60,116 nt of DNA from Oscillospiraceae bacterium (GCA_017416685.1 JAFQBN010000025.1:1-60116), one strand, 5' to 3'. Positions 16,487-26,076 are shown, counted from the stretch's first letter. Numbers and translations: made by a program. Notes: generated from the sequence alone by a model not told the origin.

Positions 16487-17839
16487 TTGTCAAGCTATCA
16501 AACCAAGAAAACGCCCGGTGATACCTCCTGGTTCACCCTGGATCGCTTCGGTATGTTCATTCACTTCGGCCTGTACTCCGTGGCCGCCCGACATGAGTGG
16601 ATCAAAACGAAGGAAATGATCTCCGAGGAAAAGTACGACAAGTACTTTGACCACTTCGACCCCGATCTGTTCGACGCCAGGGAGCTGGCCCGTCAGGCCA
16701 AGGCCGCCGGCATGAAGTATGCCGTGTTCACCGCCAAGCATCACGAGGGCTTCTGCCTGTTCGACAGCAAGTACACCGACTACAAATCCACCAACACCCC
16801 CTGCGGCCGTGATCTGGTGCGGGAGTATGTGGACGCCTTCCGTGCCGAGGGTCTGCGTATCGGTATCTACTATTCCCTGCTGGACTGGCACCATCCTCAC
16901 TACACCATCGACCGCAGCCATCCCCGCCGCAAGGACGCCGACGCCGAGGAGCAGGATCGTGGCCGCGATATCCGGGTTTATGCCCAGTACATGCGTGACC
17001 AGCTCACCGAGCTGATGAGCAACTACGGTCAGATCGACATTCTGTGGATGGACTTCTCCTATCCCAGCGAAAGCAGCTTTACCCCCTCTTACAACGGGCA
17101 AAACTTCTTCCCCTGGATGCAGAACCGCGGTCTGAAGGGCAAAGAGCAGTGGGAGTCCGAAAAGCTGATCGAGACCGTCCGTTCTCTGCAGCCCAACATC
17201 ATCATCAACAACCGCGCCGACATTGAGCAGGACCTGTTCACTCCCGAGCAGATCCAGCCCACCGAGTGGCCCCGCCATCCCAAGACCGGCGAGCTGGTGG
17301 TGTGGGAGTCCTGCCAGACCTTCTCCGGCTCCTGGGGTTATTTCCGGGATGAGATGACCTGGAAGGATCCCGAGACACTCATCAACCTGCTGATCAACAC
17401 CGTGGCACTGGGCGGCAACCTCATCATGAACGTTGGCCCCACCGGTCGCGGCTGTTTGGACGCCCGGGCCGAGAACGCCATGAAGGTCTATGCCGACTGG
17501 ATGCGGCTGAACGCCCGGGCCATCCACGGCTGTACCATGGCCGAGCCGGAGTTCAAGGCACCCAACGGCACCGCCCTGACCCAGAGCGCGGACGGCAAGC
17601 GTCTGTACATCCACCTGAAGGAGTATCCCTTCCCCGTGCTGACCATGCCCGGTCTGGTGGACAAGGTGGAGTACGCTCAGTTCCTGCATGACGGCAGTGA
17701 GCTGAAGTATTACGCCGGCGGCACCCGCAACCGCGACATTCTGGACGGTGAGCCAGATGATGCCAACTGCCTGTACTTCAATCTGCCCCCCATGAAGCCG
17801 GATACCCTGATCCCCGTTATCGAAGTTTTCCTGAAATAA
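16487..17839 (+). CDS. Alpha-L-fucosidase, glycoside hydrolase family 29
   Basis: Releases terminal alpha-linked L-fucose from glycans. The 450 residues contain the GH29 features FGMFIHFGLYSV near residue 21, AKHHEGFCLFDSKYTDY near 83, and YGQIDILWMDFSYPS with the likely nucleophile Asp189. There is no signal peptide, so the enzyme works in the cytoplasm on imported small oligosaccharides. TTG at 16487 is preferred because AAAGGA lies nine bases before it; GTG at 16478 is too close. It is a single-gene unit ended by a strong terminator; no transporter or fucose catabolic genes are adjacent. Confidence 0.93.
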   Translation: MSSYQTKKTPGDTSWFTLDRFGMFIHFGLYSVAARHEWIKTKEMISEEKYDKYFDHFDPDLFDARELARQAKAAGMKYAVFTAKHHEGFCLFDSKYTDYKSTNTPCGRDLVREYVDAFRAEGLRIGIYYSLLDWHHPHYTIDRSHPRRKDADAEEQDRGRDIRVYAQYMRDQLTELMSNYGQIDILWMDFSYPSESSFTPSYNGQNFFPWMQNRGLKGKEQWESEKLIETVRSLQPNIIINNRADIEQDLFTPEQIQPTEWPRHPKTGELVVWESCQTFSGSWGYFRDEMTWKDPETLINLLINTVALGGNLIMNVGPTGRGCLDARAENAMKVYADWMRLNARAIHGCTMAEPEFKAPNGTALTQSADGKRLYIHLKEYPFPVLTMPGLVDKVEYAQFLHDGSELKYYAGGTRNRDILDGEPDDANCLYFNLPPMKPDTLIPVIEVFLK

Positions 17840-17850
17840 AATCCCGTCAG

Positions 17851-17888
17851 CAGGTCAGAGAACACTTGTTCTCTGACCTGTTTATTTT
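17851..17888 (+). terminator. Terminator after the fucosidase gene
   Basis: Arms 17851-17864 and 17867-17880 pair perfectly over 14 bases (CAGGTCAGAG side), followed by TTTATTTT. Confidence 0.9.
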
Positions 17889-18001
17889 ACTAGAATGTTT
17901 GTTCGATTGCAAGGCCTTTTGTGAATTTTGGTATTCTATTATATCACATATTTAATAGGTGTAAAAGAGCTTTTTCTTTGAAAAATTTTCTCCCGCCATG
18001 C

Positions 18002-18036
18002 AAAAACGCCCTGTCAATAGCGACAGGGCGTTTTAC
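18002..18036 (-). terminator. Terminator of the histidine operon
   Basis: Arms AAAACGCCCTGTC (18003-18015) and GACAGGGCGTTTT (18022-18034); T-runs on both sides make it usable in both directions. It lies two bases beyond the stop of the last his gene. Confidence 0.9.
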
Positions 18037-18037
18037 T

Positions 18038-18844
18038 TTACAATTCGACTGTTTCAAAGCCTTTTGAGGTAAAAATAACATGTTCCCGGAAGCCAACGTC
18101 TTTCGCAAGGGCCACACACTGTTCAAGTCCGCAATCCAGCTTCGCAGCATCGTGGCAGTCGGAGTTGAACATGATGCTTCCGCCCCCCTCATAGATCATC
18201 CTCAGGATGTCCGGGTGGGGATAGGGCGTGGTGCGGTGTCCCCGGGCCATGGCGCCGGTGTTCATCTCAAAGGGTTTGCCGTAGGGCAGCAGCTTCTGCA
18301 CCGCCGCATAGGCATAGTCCAGGAAGTTTTCCGTGGGCTGATAGCCTTTCTTCTCGCAGTTCTTCATGACCAAATCGATGTGGCCGATGATGTCCGCGCC
18401 GGTCATGTCCAGCACCTTGCCAACCACTTCAAAATAGTCCCTGGCAAAGGCGTCGAAGTCGCCGCCGTACCACGTATCCAGCACCTGCCGCTCCTGCTCC
18501 AGAGAGCCGTCGGTCATAGGGTAGGCCCCGTCCTTTTCCACGTGGTGGACCGAGCCGATGAGATAGTCATAGGGCAGCTTGGGCGGGGGGGAATAGCAAT
18601 CCTGCTCCAGGCCGCAGAAGATGTGCAGCTTGTCACGATACTGTTCTTTCAGGGCATGGATGTCATCCCAGTACTTGCGCTGGTCGGCGTCGTCCATAGC
18701 GAAATCCTTATCAATCTCAAGGTAGCTATGCCCTGAAAATCCAATGTGTGTAAAGCCTTTCTCCATTGCAGCCTTTACCAGCTCTTCCGGGGTGCTTTTC
18801 CCATCGCAGTAGATAGTGTGGGTGTGGAAATTTGTCTTAATCAT
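18038..18844 (-). CDS. hisK: Histidinol-phosphatase, PHP type
   Basis: Dephosphorylates histidinol phosphate, the step before HisD. The 268 residues begin with the PHP-domain motif NFHTHTIYCDGKST and carry further metal ligands in GFSGHS, CGLEQDCY, GSVHHVE, GHIDLV and FNSDCHDA, matching the trinuclear-metal PHP phosphatases of Gram-positives rather than the HAD type of proteobacteria. Its start overlaps the hisIE stop by eight bases. It is the last gene of the his operon and completes the pathway. Confidence 0.92.
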   Translation of the reverse strand: MIKTNFHTHTIYCDGKSTPEELVKAAMEKGFTHIGFSGHSYLEIDKDFAMDDADQRKYWDDIHALKEQYRDKLHIFCGLEQDCYSPPPKLPYDYLIGSVHHVEKDGAYPMTDGSLEQERQVLDTWYGGDFDAFARDYFEVVGKVLDMTGADIIGHIDLVMKNCEKKGYQPTENFLDYAYAAVQKLLPYGKPFEMNTGAMARGHRTTPYPHPDILRMIYEGGGSIMFNSDCHDAAKLDCGLEQCVALAKDVGFREHVIFTSKGFETVEL

Positions 18845-19499
18845 TTCCCGTCATCTTCTCCTGCTTGACCTTGTGGTCAATGACGTGGCGGGAGGCCAGT
18901 TCCCTGCGCACATCGTCCACGCAGATGCCCATCTCCACCATCATCACCATCACGTGGTAGGCAAGGTCGGCAATTTCATAGACAGTTTCTTTCTTGTCGT
19001 TGGCCTTGCCGGCGATGATGACCTCGGTACACTCCTCGCCCACCTTCTTCAAAATCTTGTCGATACCCTTCTGGAACAGATAGGTGGTATAGGACCCCTC
19101 GGGCAGCAGCTGCTTGCGGGACACCAGCAGGTCATAAAGGCCGTCCATGGAGAACTCGCTGCGCTCCTCGCTTTGATAGACGGGGTAATTGAAACAGCTG
19201 TCGGTACCCAGATGGCAGGCGGGGCCATCCTTTTCCACCATGACCACCAGCGCGTCCTTGTCGCAGTCGGCGGTGATGGAGACAATGTGCTGGAAGTTGC
19301 CGCTGGTCTCCCCTTTCAGCCACAGCTCCTGCCGGGAGCGGCTGTAGAAGCAGCACAGCCCCTTTTCCATGGAGATGGCAAGGCTCTCCCGGTTCATATA
19401 GGCCACGGTCAGCACTTTCTTGGAAAGGCTGTCCACCACCACGGCAGGGATCAGGCCCTTTTCGTCAAATTTCAGTTCTTCGATATTGATCACGGTCAT
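18837..19499 (-). CDS. hisIE: Bifunctional phosphoribosyl-AMP cyclohydrolase / phosphoribosyl-ATP pyrophosphatase
   Basis: Carries out steps two and three of histidine synthesis. The 220 residues show an N-terminal HisI cyclohydrolase (VVVDSLSKKVLTVAYMNRES, WLKGETSGN, zinc ligands in ADCDKDA and GPACHLG) and a C-terminal HisE helical domain (KILKKVGEECTEVIIAGKAN near residue 150, DLAYHVMVMM). The fused HisIE form is common. It starts 15 bases after hisF. Confidence 0.96.
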   Translation of the reverse strand: MTVINIEELKFDEKGLIPAVVVDSLSKKVLTVAYMNRESLAISMEKGLCCFYSRSRQELWLKGETSGNFQHIVSITADCDKDALVVMVEKDGPACHLGTDSCFNYPVYQSEERSEFSMDGLYDLLVSRKQLLPEGSYTTYLFQKGIDKILKKVGEECTEVIIAGKANDKKETVYEIADLAYHVMVMMVEMGICVDDVRRELASRHVIDHKVKQEKMTGND

Positions 19500-19514
19500 T
19501 CGTTCCTTTCCCGA

Positions 19515-20273
19515 TTATTGTCTTACTACAATGCCGGCCCGATGCAGTTCCCGCTTCAGGTCGGCGATCTTCACCTGACCGAAGTGGAAAATAGAGGCCG
19601 CAAGGCCCGCATCCATGTCCGGAATTTCCCGAAACAGGGTAATGAAGTCCTCGATACAGCCGGCGCCGCCGGAGGCGATGACCGGCACGTCCACGGCAGC
19701 CTCCACGATTTTCAGCAGTTCGATGTCAAAGCCGCCCTTCACGCCGTCGGTGTCGATGGAATTGACCACCACCTCACCGGCGCCCCGGGCCACACAGTCC
19801 CGAATCCACGAGATGGCCTCCATTCCCGTGTCCTCCCGGCCGCCCTTGGCAAATACCCGGAACTGGCCGTCCACCCGCTTGACGTCCACGGACAGCACTA
19901 CGCACTGACTGCCGTACTTCTCCGCCGCCTGACCAATGAGGTCGGGGTTGCGGATAGCACCGGAGTTGACGCTGACCTTGTCCGCGCCGCACTTGAGTAC
20001 CCGGTCAAAATCCTCAATGGTGTTGATGCCGCCGCCCACGGTCAGGGGAATGAAGATCTGCTCGGCTACCTGACGCAGGATGTCGGTGAACAGCTTTCTG
20101 CCCTCGCTGGAGGCGGTAATGTCGTAGAACACCAGCTCGTCCGCCCCGCAGTCGCTGTAGTACTTGCCCAGCTCCACGGGGGAAGATACATCGCTGAGGT
20201 TTGCAAAGTTGACTCCCTTTACAACTCTTCCGTCCTTTACGTCCAGACAGGGAATAATGCGCTTGGTGATCAT
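19515..20273 (-). CDS. hisF: Imidazole glycerol phosphate synthase, cyclase subunit HisF
   Basis: TIM-barrel cyclase that uses ammonia from HisH to make imidazole glycerol phosphate and AICAR. The 252 residues are full length. [19 protein letters not shown] at the N-terminus carries the catalytic Asp; the second catalytic Asp is in [11 protein letters not shown] near residue 130; phosphate sites GGGINT and ASGGAG are present. It overlaps the hisA stop by four bases. Confidence 0.97.
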   Translation of the reverse strand: MITKRIIPCLDVKDGRVVKGVNFANLSDVSSPVELGKYYSDCGADELVFYDITASSEGRKLFTDILRQVAEQIFIPLTVGGGINTIEDFDRVLKCGADKVSVNSGAIRNPDLIGQAAEKYGSQCVVLSVDVKRVDGQFRVFAKGGREDTGMEAISWIRDCVARGAGEVVVNSIDTDGVKGGFDIELLKIVEAAVDVPVIASGGAGCIEDFITLFREIPDMDAGLAASIFHFGQVKIADLKRELHRAGIVVRQ

Positions 20274-20983
20274 TTCGCCACCTCCAACGCCCGGCGCAGG
20301 TCGATAGCACCGATGTAGTACGCCTTGCCGATGATGGCGGCAGACATGCCCATATCGCGCAGGGCGACGATGTCCTCCATCCCCGACACGCCGCCGGAAG
20401 CGGTAAAGGAAATATCAAACTGCCCATTCAGCTGCCGGTACAGGTCGATATTCGTCCCCTGCATGGCGCCGTCCTTGGAGATATCGGTGCAGATGATGGT
20501 TTTGACCCCGATGTCCTGCATCTGCTGACAAAAATCAAAGCAGGTGTACCGAGACTTCTCCAGCCAGCCTTTAATGGCCACGTAGCCGTCCTTGATGTCC
20601 ACACCCACGGCAATTTTGTCGCCGTAACGTTCCAGTGCCGCCAGCAGGAATGCCCGGTCGGTGACGGCGGCAGTACCCAAAATCACCCGGTCTACCCCGG
20701 CCTCGATATAGGTACGCACCGTGTCCAGACTGCGGATGCCGCCGCCAATTTCGGTGAACAGGGGCGTCTCCTTGGCGATCCGCTCCACGATGGGCAGGTT
20801 GGGGGTGGTGCCGTCCCGGGCGCCCTCCAGATCCACAAGGTGGACATTTTTAGCCCCGCAGGCAACGAAATCCCGGGCAATTTCAATGGGATCATCGCTG
20901 TACACGGTCATATTGTCATAGTCGCCCTTATAAAGGCGCACAGCTTTACCCTCATACAGGTCAATGGCAGGAAACAGCTCCAT
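20270..20983 (-). CDS. hisA: Phosphoribosylformimino-AICAR phosphate isomerase HisA
   Basis: Isomerises ProFAR, step four of the pathway. The 237 residues form a half-barrel-duplicated TIM fold like HisF: FPAIDLYEGKAVRL at the N-terminus holds the first catalytic Asp, TDISKDGAMQG near residue 130 the second, and EIGGGIRS and ASGGVSG the phosphate sites. It starts two bases after hisH. Confidence 0.96.
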   Translation of the reverse strand: MELFPAIDLYEGKAVRLYKGDYDNMTVYSDDPIEIARDFVACGAKNVHLVDLEGARDGTTPNLPIVERIAKETPLFTEIGGGIRSLDTVRTYIEAGVDRVILGTAAVTDRAFLLAALERYGDKIAVGVDIKDGYVAIKGWLEKSRYTCFDFCQQMQDIGVKTIICTDISKDGAMQGTNIDLYRQLNGQFDISFTASGGVSGMEDIVALRDMGMSAAIIGKAYYIGAIDLRRALEVAK

Positions 20984-20985
20984 AT

Positions 20986-21594
20986 TTATACCTCACAAAA
21001 GGCTCTCAGAATATTCAGTCCCACGCTGCCGCTCTTTTCCGGGTGGAACTGGCAGCCGAACACGTTGTCCCGCTGCACGGCGGCAGTGATGGGTCTGCCG
21101 TACTCGGTGTCGGCGATCAGGCTGTCAGCGCAGCCCTCGGCGTAGAAAGAGTGGACGAAGTACACGCAGTCCCCCTCCCCGATATATCGGAACAGAGGAC
21201 TTTCTTTCTCAAACCGCAGGGCGTTCCAGCCGATGTGGGGGATTTTCAACCCCGCAGGCAGCCGCCCTTCCATAGGGACGACCTGTCCCTTCAACAGACC
21301 CAAGCCCTCATGCTCGCCGAACTCAAAGCTCTTTTCAAACAGCATCTGCATGCCAAGGCAGATACCCATCAGGGGTTTGCCCGCCGCGGCACACTCCAGT
21401 ACCACGTCCCGCAGGCCGCTGGCGTTGAGCTTTTCCACCGCGTCGCCAAAAGCGCCCACGCCGGGCAGGATGACCCGGTCGGCAGCACGAATGGCCGCAG
21501 GGTCGCTTGTCACTTCCGCTTCCTGCCCGATGGCACGCAGGGAGGACACCAGCGAAAAGAGGTTGCCCACTCCGTAATCAACGATGGCTACCAT
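20986..21594 (-). CDS. hisH: Imidazole glycerol phosphate synthase, glutaminase subunit HisH
   Basis: Class I glutamine amidotransferase that feeds ammonia to HisF. The 202 residues start MVAIVDYGVGNLFSL; the nucleophile Cys is in GICLGMQMLFE near residue 80 and the His-Glu pair in CQFHPEKSG near residue 185. Its start codon overlaps the hisB stop by one base (TAATG), pointing to coupled translation. Confidence 0.97.
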   Translation of the reverse strand: MVAIVDYGVGNLFSLVSSLRAIGQEAEVTSDPAAIRAADRVILPGVGAFGDAVEKLNASGLRDVVLECAAAGKPLMGICLGMQMLFEKSFEFGEHEGLGLLKGQVVPMEGRLPAGLKIPHIGWNALRFEKESPLFRYIGEGDCVYFVHSFYAEGCADSLIADTEYGRPITAAVQRDNVFGCQFHPEKSGSVGLNILRAFCEV

Positions 21595-22187
21595 TACAGC
21601 ACTCCCTTGGTGGAGGGGACTTCGTTGGCAAAGGCCGGGTCGATGGCCACAGCCTTTTTCAGGCTCCGGGCAACGGACTTGAAGGTCCCCTCAATAATGT
21701 GGTGGGAATTGCTTCCCGCCAGCTGCCGCAGGTGCAGGGTCAGCCCCGCCTGACGGGCAAAGGCGATGAAGAATTCCTCGCACAGCTCTGTGTCAAAATC
21801 CCCCACCTTTTGGGTGGGGATGTTTAGTGCGTAGTAGCAGCCGCCCCGGCCGGAGAAGTCCACCGCGGTCAAAATCAGGCTCTCGTCCATGGCAAGGGTG
21901 GTATCACCGTAGCGGATAATGCCCCGTTTCTCCCCCAGCGCTTCGGCGAAGGCATTACCCAGACAGATGCCGATATCCTCCACCGTGTGGTGGTAGTCCA
22001 CGTAGGTATCACCCTTACAGGTGACCTCCAGATCAAAGCGACCGTGCTTGGCAAACAGGGTCAGCATGTGGTCCAGAAAACCGCAGCCGGAGTCGATGGT
22101 GCTCTCGCCGGTTCCGTCCACATTCAGACGGAGCCAAATGTCTGTCTCCTTGGTGGTTCGTTTCAGTTCAGCTGTTCTCATGCTCAT
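21594..22187 (-). CDS. hisB: Imidazoleglycerol-phosphate dehydratase HisB
   Basis: Manganese enzyme that dehydrates imidazole glycerol phosphate. The 197 residues are the single-function form without a phosphatase domain. Metal ligands lie in GCGFLDHMLTLFAKHG, DYHHTVEDIGI near residue 70 and GSNSHHIIEGTFKS near residue 160. It overlaps hisC by four bases (ATGA). The phosphatase step is supplied by hisK at the operon end. Confidence 0.97.
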   Translation of the reverse strand: MSMRTAELKRTTKETDIWLRLNVDGTGESTIDSGCGFLDHMLTLFAKHGRFDLEVTCKGDTYVDYHHTVEDIGICLGNAFAEALGEKRGIIRYGDTTLAMDESLILTAVDFSGRGGCYYALNIPTQKVGDFDTELCEEFFIAFARQAGLTLHLRQLAGSNSHHIIEGTFKSVARSLKKAVAIDPAFANEVPSTKGVL

Positions 22188-23239
22188 TCTCCTAACAATT
22201 CGCTTACTGCTTCCACCAGCGCCTGCATCTGCTCATGGGTGCCGATGGTGATGCGGACAAAGTCGGAAATGCGCGCCTTGTCAAAATGGCGCACCAAAAT
22301 ACCCTTCTCTTTCAGCCGCTGATACAGCTGCTTGCCGCCAATGCGATCGCTGCGGCAAAAGATGAAGTTAGCCTTGGAGGGCAATACCTCAAAACCCAGC
22401 TTCTCCAACTGCTCCACCGCGAAGGCGCGGTTGTCCATGATACGCCGGCAGTTGTCCATGTAGTAGCCGTCATCCTCCATGACCGCAAGGCCCGCCGCCT
22501 GGGTCAGGCGGTTGATGTTGTAGGGATTGGTGGAGTACTTGATCTTCTCCAGATCGGCAATGAGGGCGGGGCAGGCAAAGGCAAAGCCCAGCCGGCCGCC
22601 CGCCAGACTGCGGGACTTGGAAAAGGTCTGACAGACCACCAGATTGTCATAGCGGTCAATAAGCCGATAACAGCTCTCGCCTCCGAAATCCACGTAGGCC
22701 TCGTCCACCACCACAACGCTGTTGGGGTTGGAGCGGACGATGTCCTCGACGACCGCCAAATCCAGACACAGGCCCGTGGGTGCATTGGGGTTGGCGATGA
22801 CCACCAGCTTGTTTTTGCCCTTGAAGCCTTGCACATCAAGGCTGAAGTCCTCTTTCAGGGGGACGATCTCCGCTTCCACCCCATGGAGTTTGGCAAATAC
22901 CTCATAGAAGCCGTAGGTAATGTCGGCAAAGGCCGCTCCGCGCGCGCCGTAGGCCATGAAGCAGAAGTTCAGAATGTCATCCGAGCCGTTGGACAGGAAG
23001 ATATTGTTTTCTTTCACCCCAAACCGCTGTGCCATGGCCTTTTTCAGCCTGGTGCAGTCGGGGTCGCAGTACAGCCGCAGGTCCCGGACCTGTCCGGCAT
23101 TCACCGCCTGCACCACCTTATCCGAAGGGGGAAATGGCGACTCGTTGGTGTTCAGTTTGATGTATTGTTTATCCTGAGGCTGCTCGCCGGGGGTGTACTC
23201 CTTCAGGGCGGCAAACCGCGGGTTAAGGAATTGGCTCAT
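22184..23239 (-). CDS. hisC: Histidinol-phosphate aminotransferase HisC
   Basis: PLP-dependent class I/II aminotransferase for imidazole acetol phosphate. The 351 residues include LNTNESPFPPS near residue 28, the cofactor-contacting VVVDEAYVDFGG, and the PLP lysine in TFSKSRSLAGGRLGF near residue 215. It overlaps hisD by four bases (ATGA) and hisB by four. Confidence 0.96.
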   Translation of the reverse strand: MSQFLNPRFAALKEYTPGEQPQDKQYIKLNTNESPFPPSDKVVQAVNAGQVRDLRLYCDPDCTRLKKAMAQRFGVKENNIFLSNGSDDILNFCFMAYGARGAAFADITYGFYEVFAKLHGVEAEIVPLKEDFSLDVQGFKGKNKLVVIANPNAPTGLCLDLAVVEDIVRSNPNSVVVVDEAYVDFGGESCYRLIDRYDNLVVCQTFSKSRSLAGGRLGFAFACPALIADLEKIKYSTNPYNINRLTQAAGLAVMEDDGYYMDNCRRIMDNRAFAVEQLEKLGFEVLPSKANFIFCRSDRIGGKQLYQRLKEKGILVRHFDKARISDFVRITIGTHEQMQALVEAVSELLGE

Positions 23240-24519
23240 TTGTTTTCACTTCCCAACCGGATGGTGGCACTTCTGGCGTGGGCGGACAGGCCCTCTTTTT
23301 CCGCAAAGTAGGCGATGTCCTCCGCTACGCGCAAGAGTGCATTTTTGGTGTAGTAGGTGTACTGGGTCTTCTTGACAAAATCGTCCACCGACAGGGGCGA
23401 GGAAAACCGGGCGGTGCCGGAAGTGGGCAGAGTGTGATTTGCGCCGCTGTAGTAGTCGCCCAACGCCTCCGGGCAGTAGCGGCCCATAAAAATGCTGCCG
23501 GCGTTTTCCACCTTGTCCAGATAGGCAAAGGGGTCGTCCACGCACAGTTCCAGATGCTCCGGGGCAATTTCATTTGCCACGGCGAACACATCATCCAGAT
23601 TGTCCGCCACGATGATCTTGCCGTTGTTGTCGATGGAGGCGCGGGCAATGTCACGCCGGGGCAGCTGCTCCAGCTGCACTTCGATCTCCGCCGCCACCGC
23701 ATCGGCCAGCTTGCGGCTGTCGGTGACCAGCACGGCGGAGGCCATCTTGTCGTGCTCCGCCTGGCTGAGCAGATCCGCCGCCACGAAAGCGGGGTTGCTG
23801 TTGCCGTCGGCAATGACCAAAATCTCGCTGGGGCCGGCAATCATGTCGATGGCCACCCGGCCAAAGACCTGCCGCTTGGCCTCCGCCACAAAGGCGTTGC
23901 CGGGGCCCACGATTTTGTCCACCTTGGGTACGCTCTCGGTGCCGTAGGCCAGTGCCGCCACCGCCTGGGCGCCGCCCATCTTGAAGATGCGGTCCACGCC
24001 GGCAATTTTGGCCGCTGCCAGAATGACAGGATTGATTTTGCCATCCGCGCCCGGGGGCGTGGCGATGCAGATCTCTCGGCATCCCGCCAGCTTGGCAGGG
24101 ATGCTGTCCATCAGCACGGTGGAGGGGTAGGCGGCGGTGCCGCCGGGGACGTACAGGCCCACCTTTTCGATGGGGGTCACCTTCTGTCCGGTGACGATGC
24201 CGTCCTTGTCGTTGATGATAAAGCCGTTGCGGATCTGCCGCTTGTGGAAGTCGCGGATATTATCTGCAGCCGTACGCAAAATGTCCAGAAATTTAGGTTC
24301 CACCGCCGCAAAGGCCTCGTCGATTTCCTCTGCAGTCACTTCAAGGGCAGAAAGCTCTGCCTTGTCAAACTGCCTGCAATAGTCCAGCACCACACGGTCA
24401 CCGCCGGTACGTACCTTTTCGATGATGTCGGACACGATGGCGGACACGTCCACCGCGCTCTCCTGCCGGGCGAATATCTCGTCCCGGGAGAGCTGACCGT
24501 ATTCCATGATCTTAATCAT
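23236..24519 (-). CDS. hisD: Histidinol dehydrogenase HisD
   Basis: Zinc enzyme that oxidises histidinol to histidine in two NAD-dependent steps. The 427 residues include the GLYVPGGTAAYPSTVLM segment, the NAD region KIVGPGNAFVAEAKR and the signature IDMIAGPSEILVIAD, and the zinc ligands Q and H in LLSQAEHDKMA near residue 255. Its start overlaps the stop of the hisZ-hisG fusion by eight bases. GC-rich antisense frames here are shadows. Confidence 0.97.
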   Translation of the reverse strand: MIKIMEYGQLSRDEIFARQESAVDVSAIVSDIIEKVRTGGDRVVLDYCRQFDKAELSALEVTAEEIDEAFAAVEPKFLDILRTAADNIRDFHKRQIRNGFIINDKDGIVTGQKVTPIEKVGLYVPGGTAAYPSTVLMDSIPAKLAGCREICIATPPGADGKINPVILAAAKIAGVDRIFKMGGAQAVAALAYGTESVPKVDKIVGPGNAFVAEAKRQVFGRVAIDMIAGPSEILVIADGNSNPAFVAADLLSQAEHDKMASAVLVTDSRKLADAVAAEIEVQLEQLPRRDIARASIDNNGKIIVADNLDDVFAVANEIAPEHLELCVDDPFAYLDKVENAGSIFMGRYCPEALGDYYSGANHTLPTSGTARFSSPLSVDDFVKKTQYTYYTKNALLRVAEDIAYFAEKEGLSAHARSATIRLGSENK

Positions 24520-26074
24520 TGGTCTTTACCTCCCGCTGCAGACCGGCACGGATGCCCTCGATCTGTTCGGTCTTAAAGTTGAAGCTCGCTTTGTTGGCGA
24601 TGAGTCGCGCGCTGATGGGCACAATGGTCTCAAATGCCTGCAGGTCGTTCTCCACCAAGGTTTTTCCCGTTTCCACAATGTCCACGATCACGTCAGACAG
24701 GCCCAGAATAGGGGCAATTTCGATGGAGCCGTTCAGGTTGATGATGTCGATGTCCCGGGACCGGGAAGCGTAGTACTTGCGGGCAATGTTGGCAAACTTG
24801 GTGGCCACGCGCAGGGTGGACGAGGGGTCGTCCACAAAGTCGGCCTTGGCCGCCACCGCCATGCGGCACTTGCCCATGTTCAGGTCCAGCAGTTCGAATA
24901 CGTCGGGTTCGTACTCCAGCAGGATATCCTTGCCCGCCACGCCGATGTCCGCCGCGCCCCGCTCCACGTAGATGGCCACGTCGGAGGGCTTGACCCAGAA
25001 AAAGCGCAGGCCCAGCTCGGCATTTTCAAATATCAGCTTGCGGTTGGGTTCCCGGATGGCTTCACAGGGAAAACCTGCCCGCTCGAACATATCGTAGACC
25101 TTCTCGCCCAGACGGCCTTTGGGCAGGGCGATGTTGATAAACTGCTTGTTACCGGCAAACTCAGGCTTGCACAGGGGCTGCTCGATGGCGTCGAGATACA
25201 CGGCAAAGCCGATGGCACCGGCCTGCTTGCCCATCTTGCGCATAAGCATATCGTACCGGCCGCCGGACAGGACCCGGGAGGTGATGCCGCTGACGAAGCC
25301 CTTGAAGATGATGGAGCTGTAGTAGCCGGTGGCATTGACCAGCGAGAAGTCCAGCCGGATGCTGTCGCCATAGCCGATGGAGTGGACGTAACTGCAAATA
25401 GCCTCCAGCTCGCCCACCGCCTTGGCAGAAGCCTCCCGCCAGGCGTAGCTGCGGATGGCGGTCAACGCCTCATCGGGAGTGGCGTAAGACTTGACCAAAC
25501 ACCGCATGACCTCAAGCTGACGGTCATTGCAGCAGGACTCCAGCAGCCCTTCGTTCTTCTCGGTCAGGGCCTGCAGCACTTTGTCCCGCAGAGGCAGAGC
25601 GACCTCGTACTCCTCCATCAGGGCCTGCACAAGACCCACATGGGACAGGTCCAGCACGAATTCCTCCCCTACGATCTCCAGACTTTTCAGTGCCAGCTCC
25701 ACCACGGTGAACACGTCGGTATCGGTGATGTCGCCGATACACTCCAGCCCGGTCTGCATGATCTCCTGATAGCTGCGGGAGTTGGCAGACACGCGGTAGA
25801 CGTTTTCGTTGTAGTAGTAGCGCTGCACGCCGCCCTCGTCCACCATGTTGTTGATGATGGACAGGGTCACGTCCGGCTTCAGGGCCATGAGCTTGCCGTT
25901 GGTGTCGGTAAAGGTAATGACCGAGTCGGACACCAGAAAATCCTTGTTCTTGGAGTACAGGTCGTACTCCTCAAACTTGTTCATTCTGAACCGGCGGTAT
26001 CCTTGCTTGCTGTACAGGCTGCGCAGGGCGAAAATCACCCGCTCTTCGCTTTTCAGAATGCTCTCGTCAAACAT
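24512..26074 (-). CDS. hisZG: HisZ-HisG fusion: ATP phosphoribosyltransferase with its regulatory domain
   Basis: First step of histidine synthesis in one chain. Residues 1-303 are HisZ, a paralogue of histidyl-tRNA synthetase: KPDVT at 67-71, YNENVYR at 88-94, MQTGLECIG at 106-114 and the class II motif SGGRYDML at 270-277. Residues 311-520 are a short-form HisG: FINIALPKGRLGEKVYDMF at 312-330, ERGAADIGVAGKDIL at 371-385 and the C-terminal LGLSDVIVDIVETGKTL phosphate loop. In other bacteria these are separate genes whose products form a hetero-octamer. No frameshift is needed and only about seven residues separate the parts. It starts two bases after the yerC-like gene. Confidence 0.95.
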   Translation of the reverse strand: MFDESILKSEERVIFALRSLYSKQGYRRFRMNKFEEYDLYSKNKDFLVSDSVITFTDTNGKLMALKPDVTLSIINNMVDEGGVQRYYYNENVYRVSANSRSYQEIMQTGLECIGDITDTDVFTVVELALKSLEIVGEEFVLDLSHVGLVQALMEEYEVALPLRDKVLQALTEKNEGLLESCCNDRQLEVMRCLVKSYATPDEALTAIRSYAWREASAKAVGELEAICSYVHSIGYGDSIRLDFSLVNATGYYSSIIFKGFVSGITSRVLSGGRYDMLMRKMGKQAGAIGFAVYLDAIEQPLCKPEFAGNKQFINIALPKGRLGEKVYDMFERAGFPCEAIREPNRKLIFENAELGLRFFWVKPSDVAIYVERGAADIGVAGKDILLEYEPDVFELLDLNMGKCRMAVAAKADFVDDPSSTLRVATKFANIARKYYASRSRDIDIINLNGSIEIAPILGLSDVIVDIVETGKTLVENDLQAFETIVPISARLIANKASFNFKTEQIEGIRAGLQREVKTND

Positions 26075-26076
26075 GG

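Noticed and set aside
17944-18192. 82-codon minus-strand frame across the his terminator
   Set aside because: It reads through a perfect terminator hairpin and the end of hisK in another frame.
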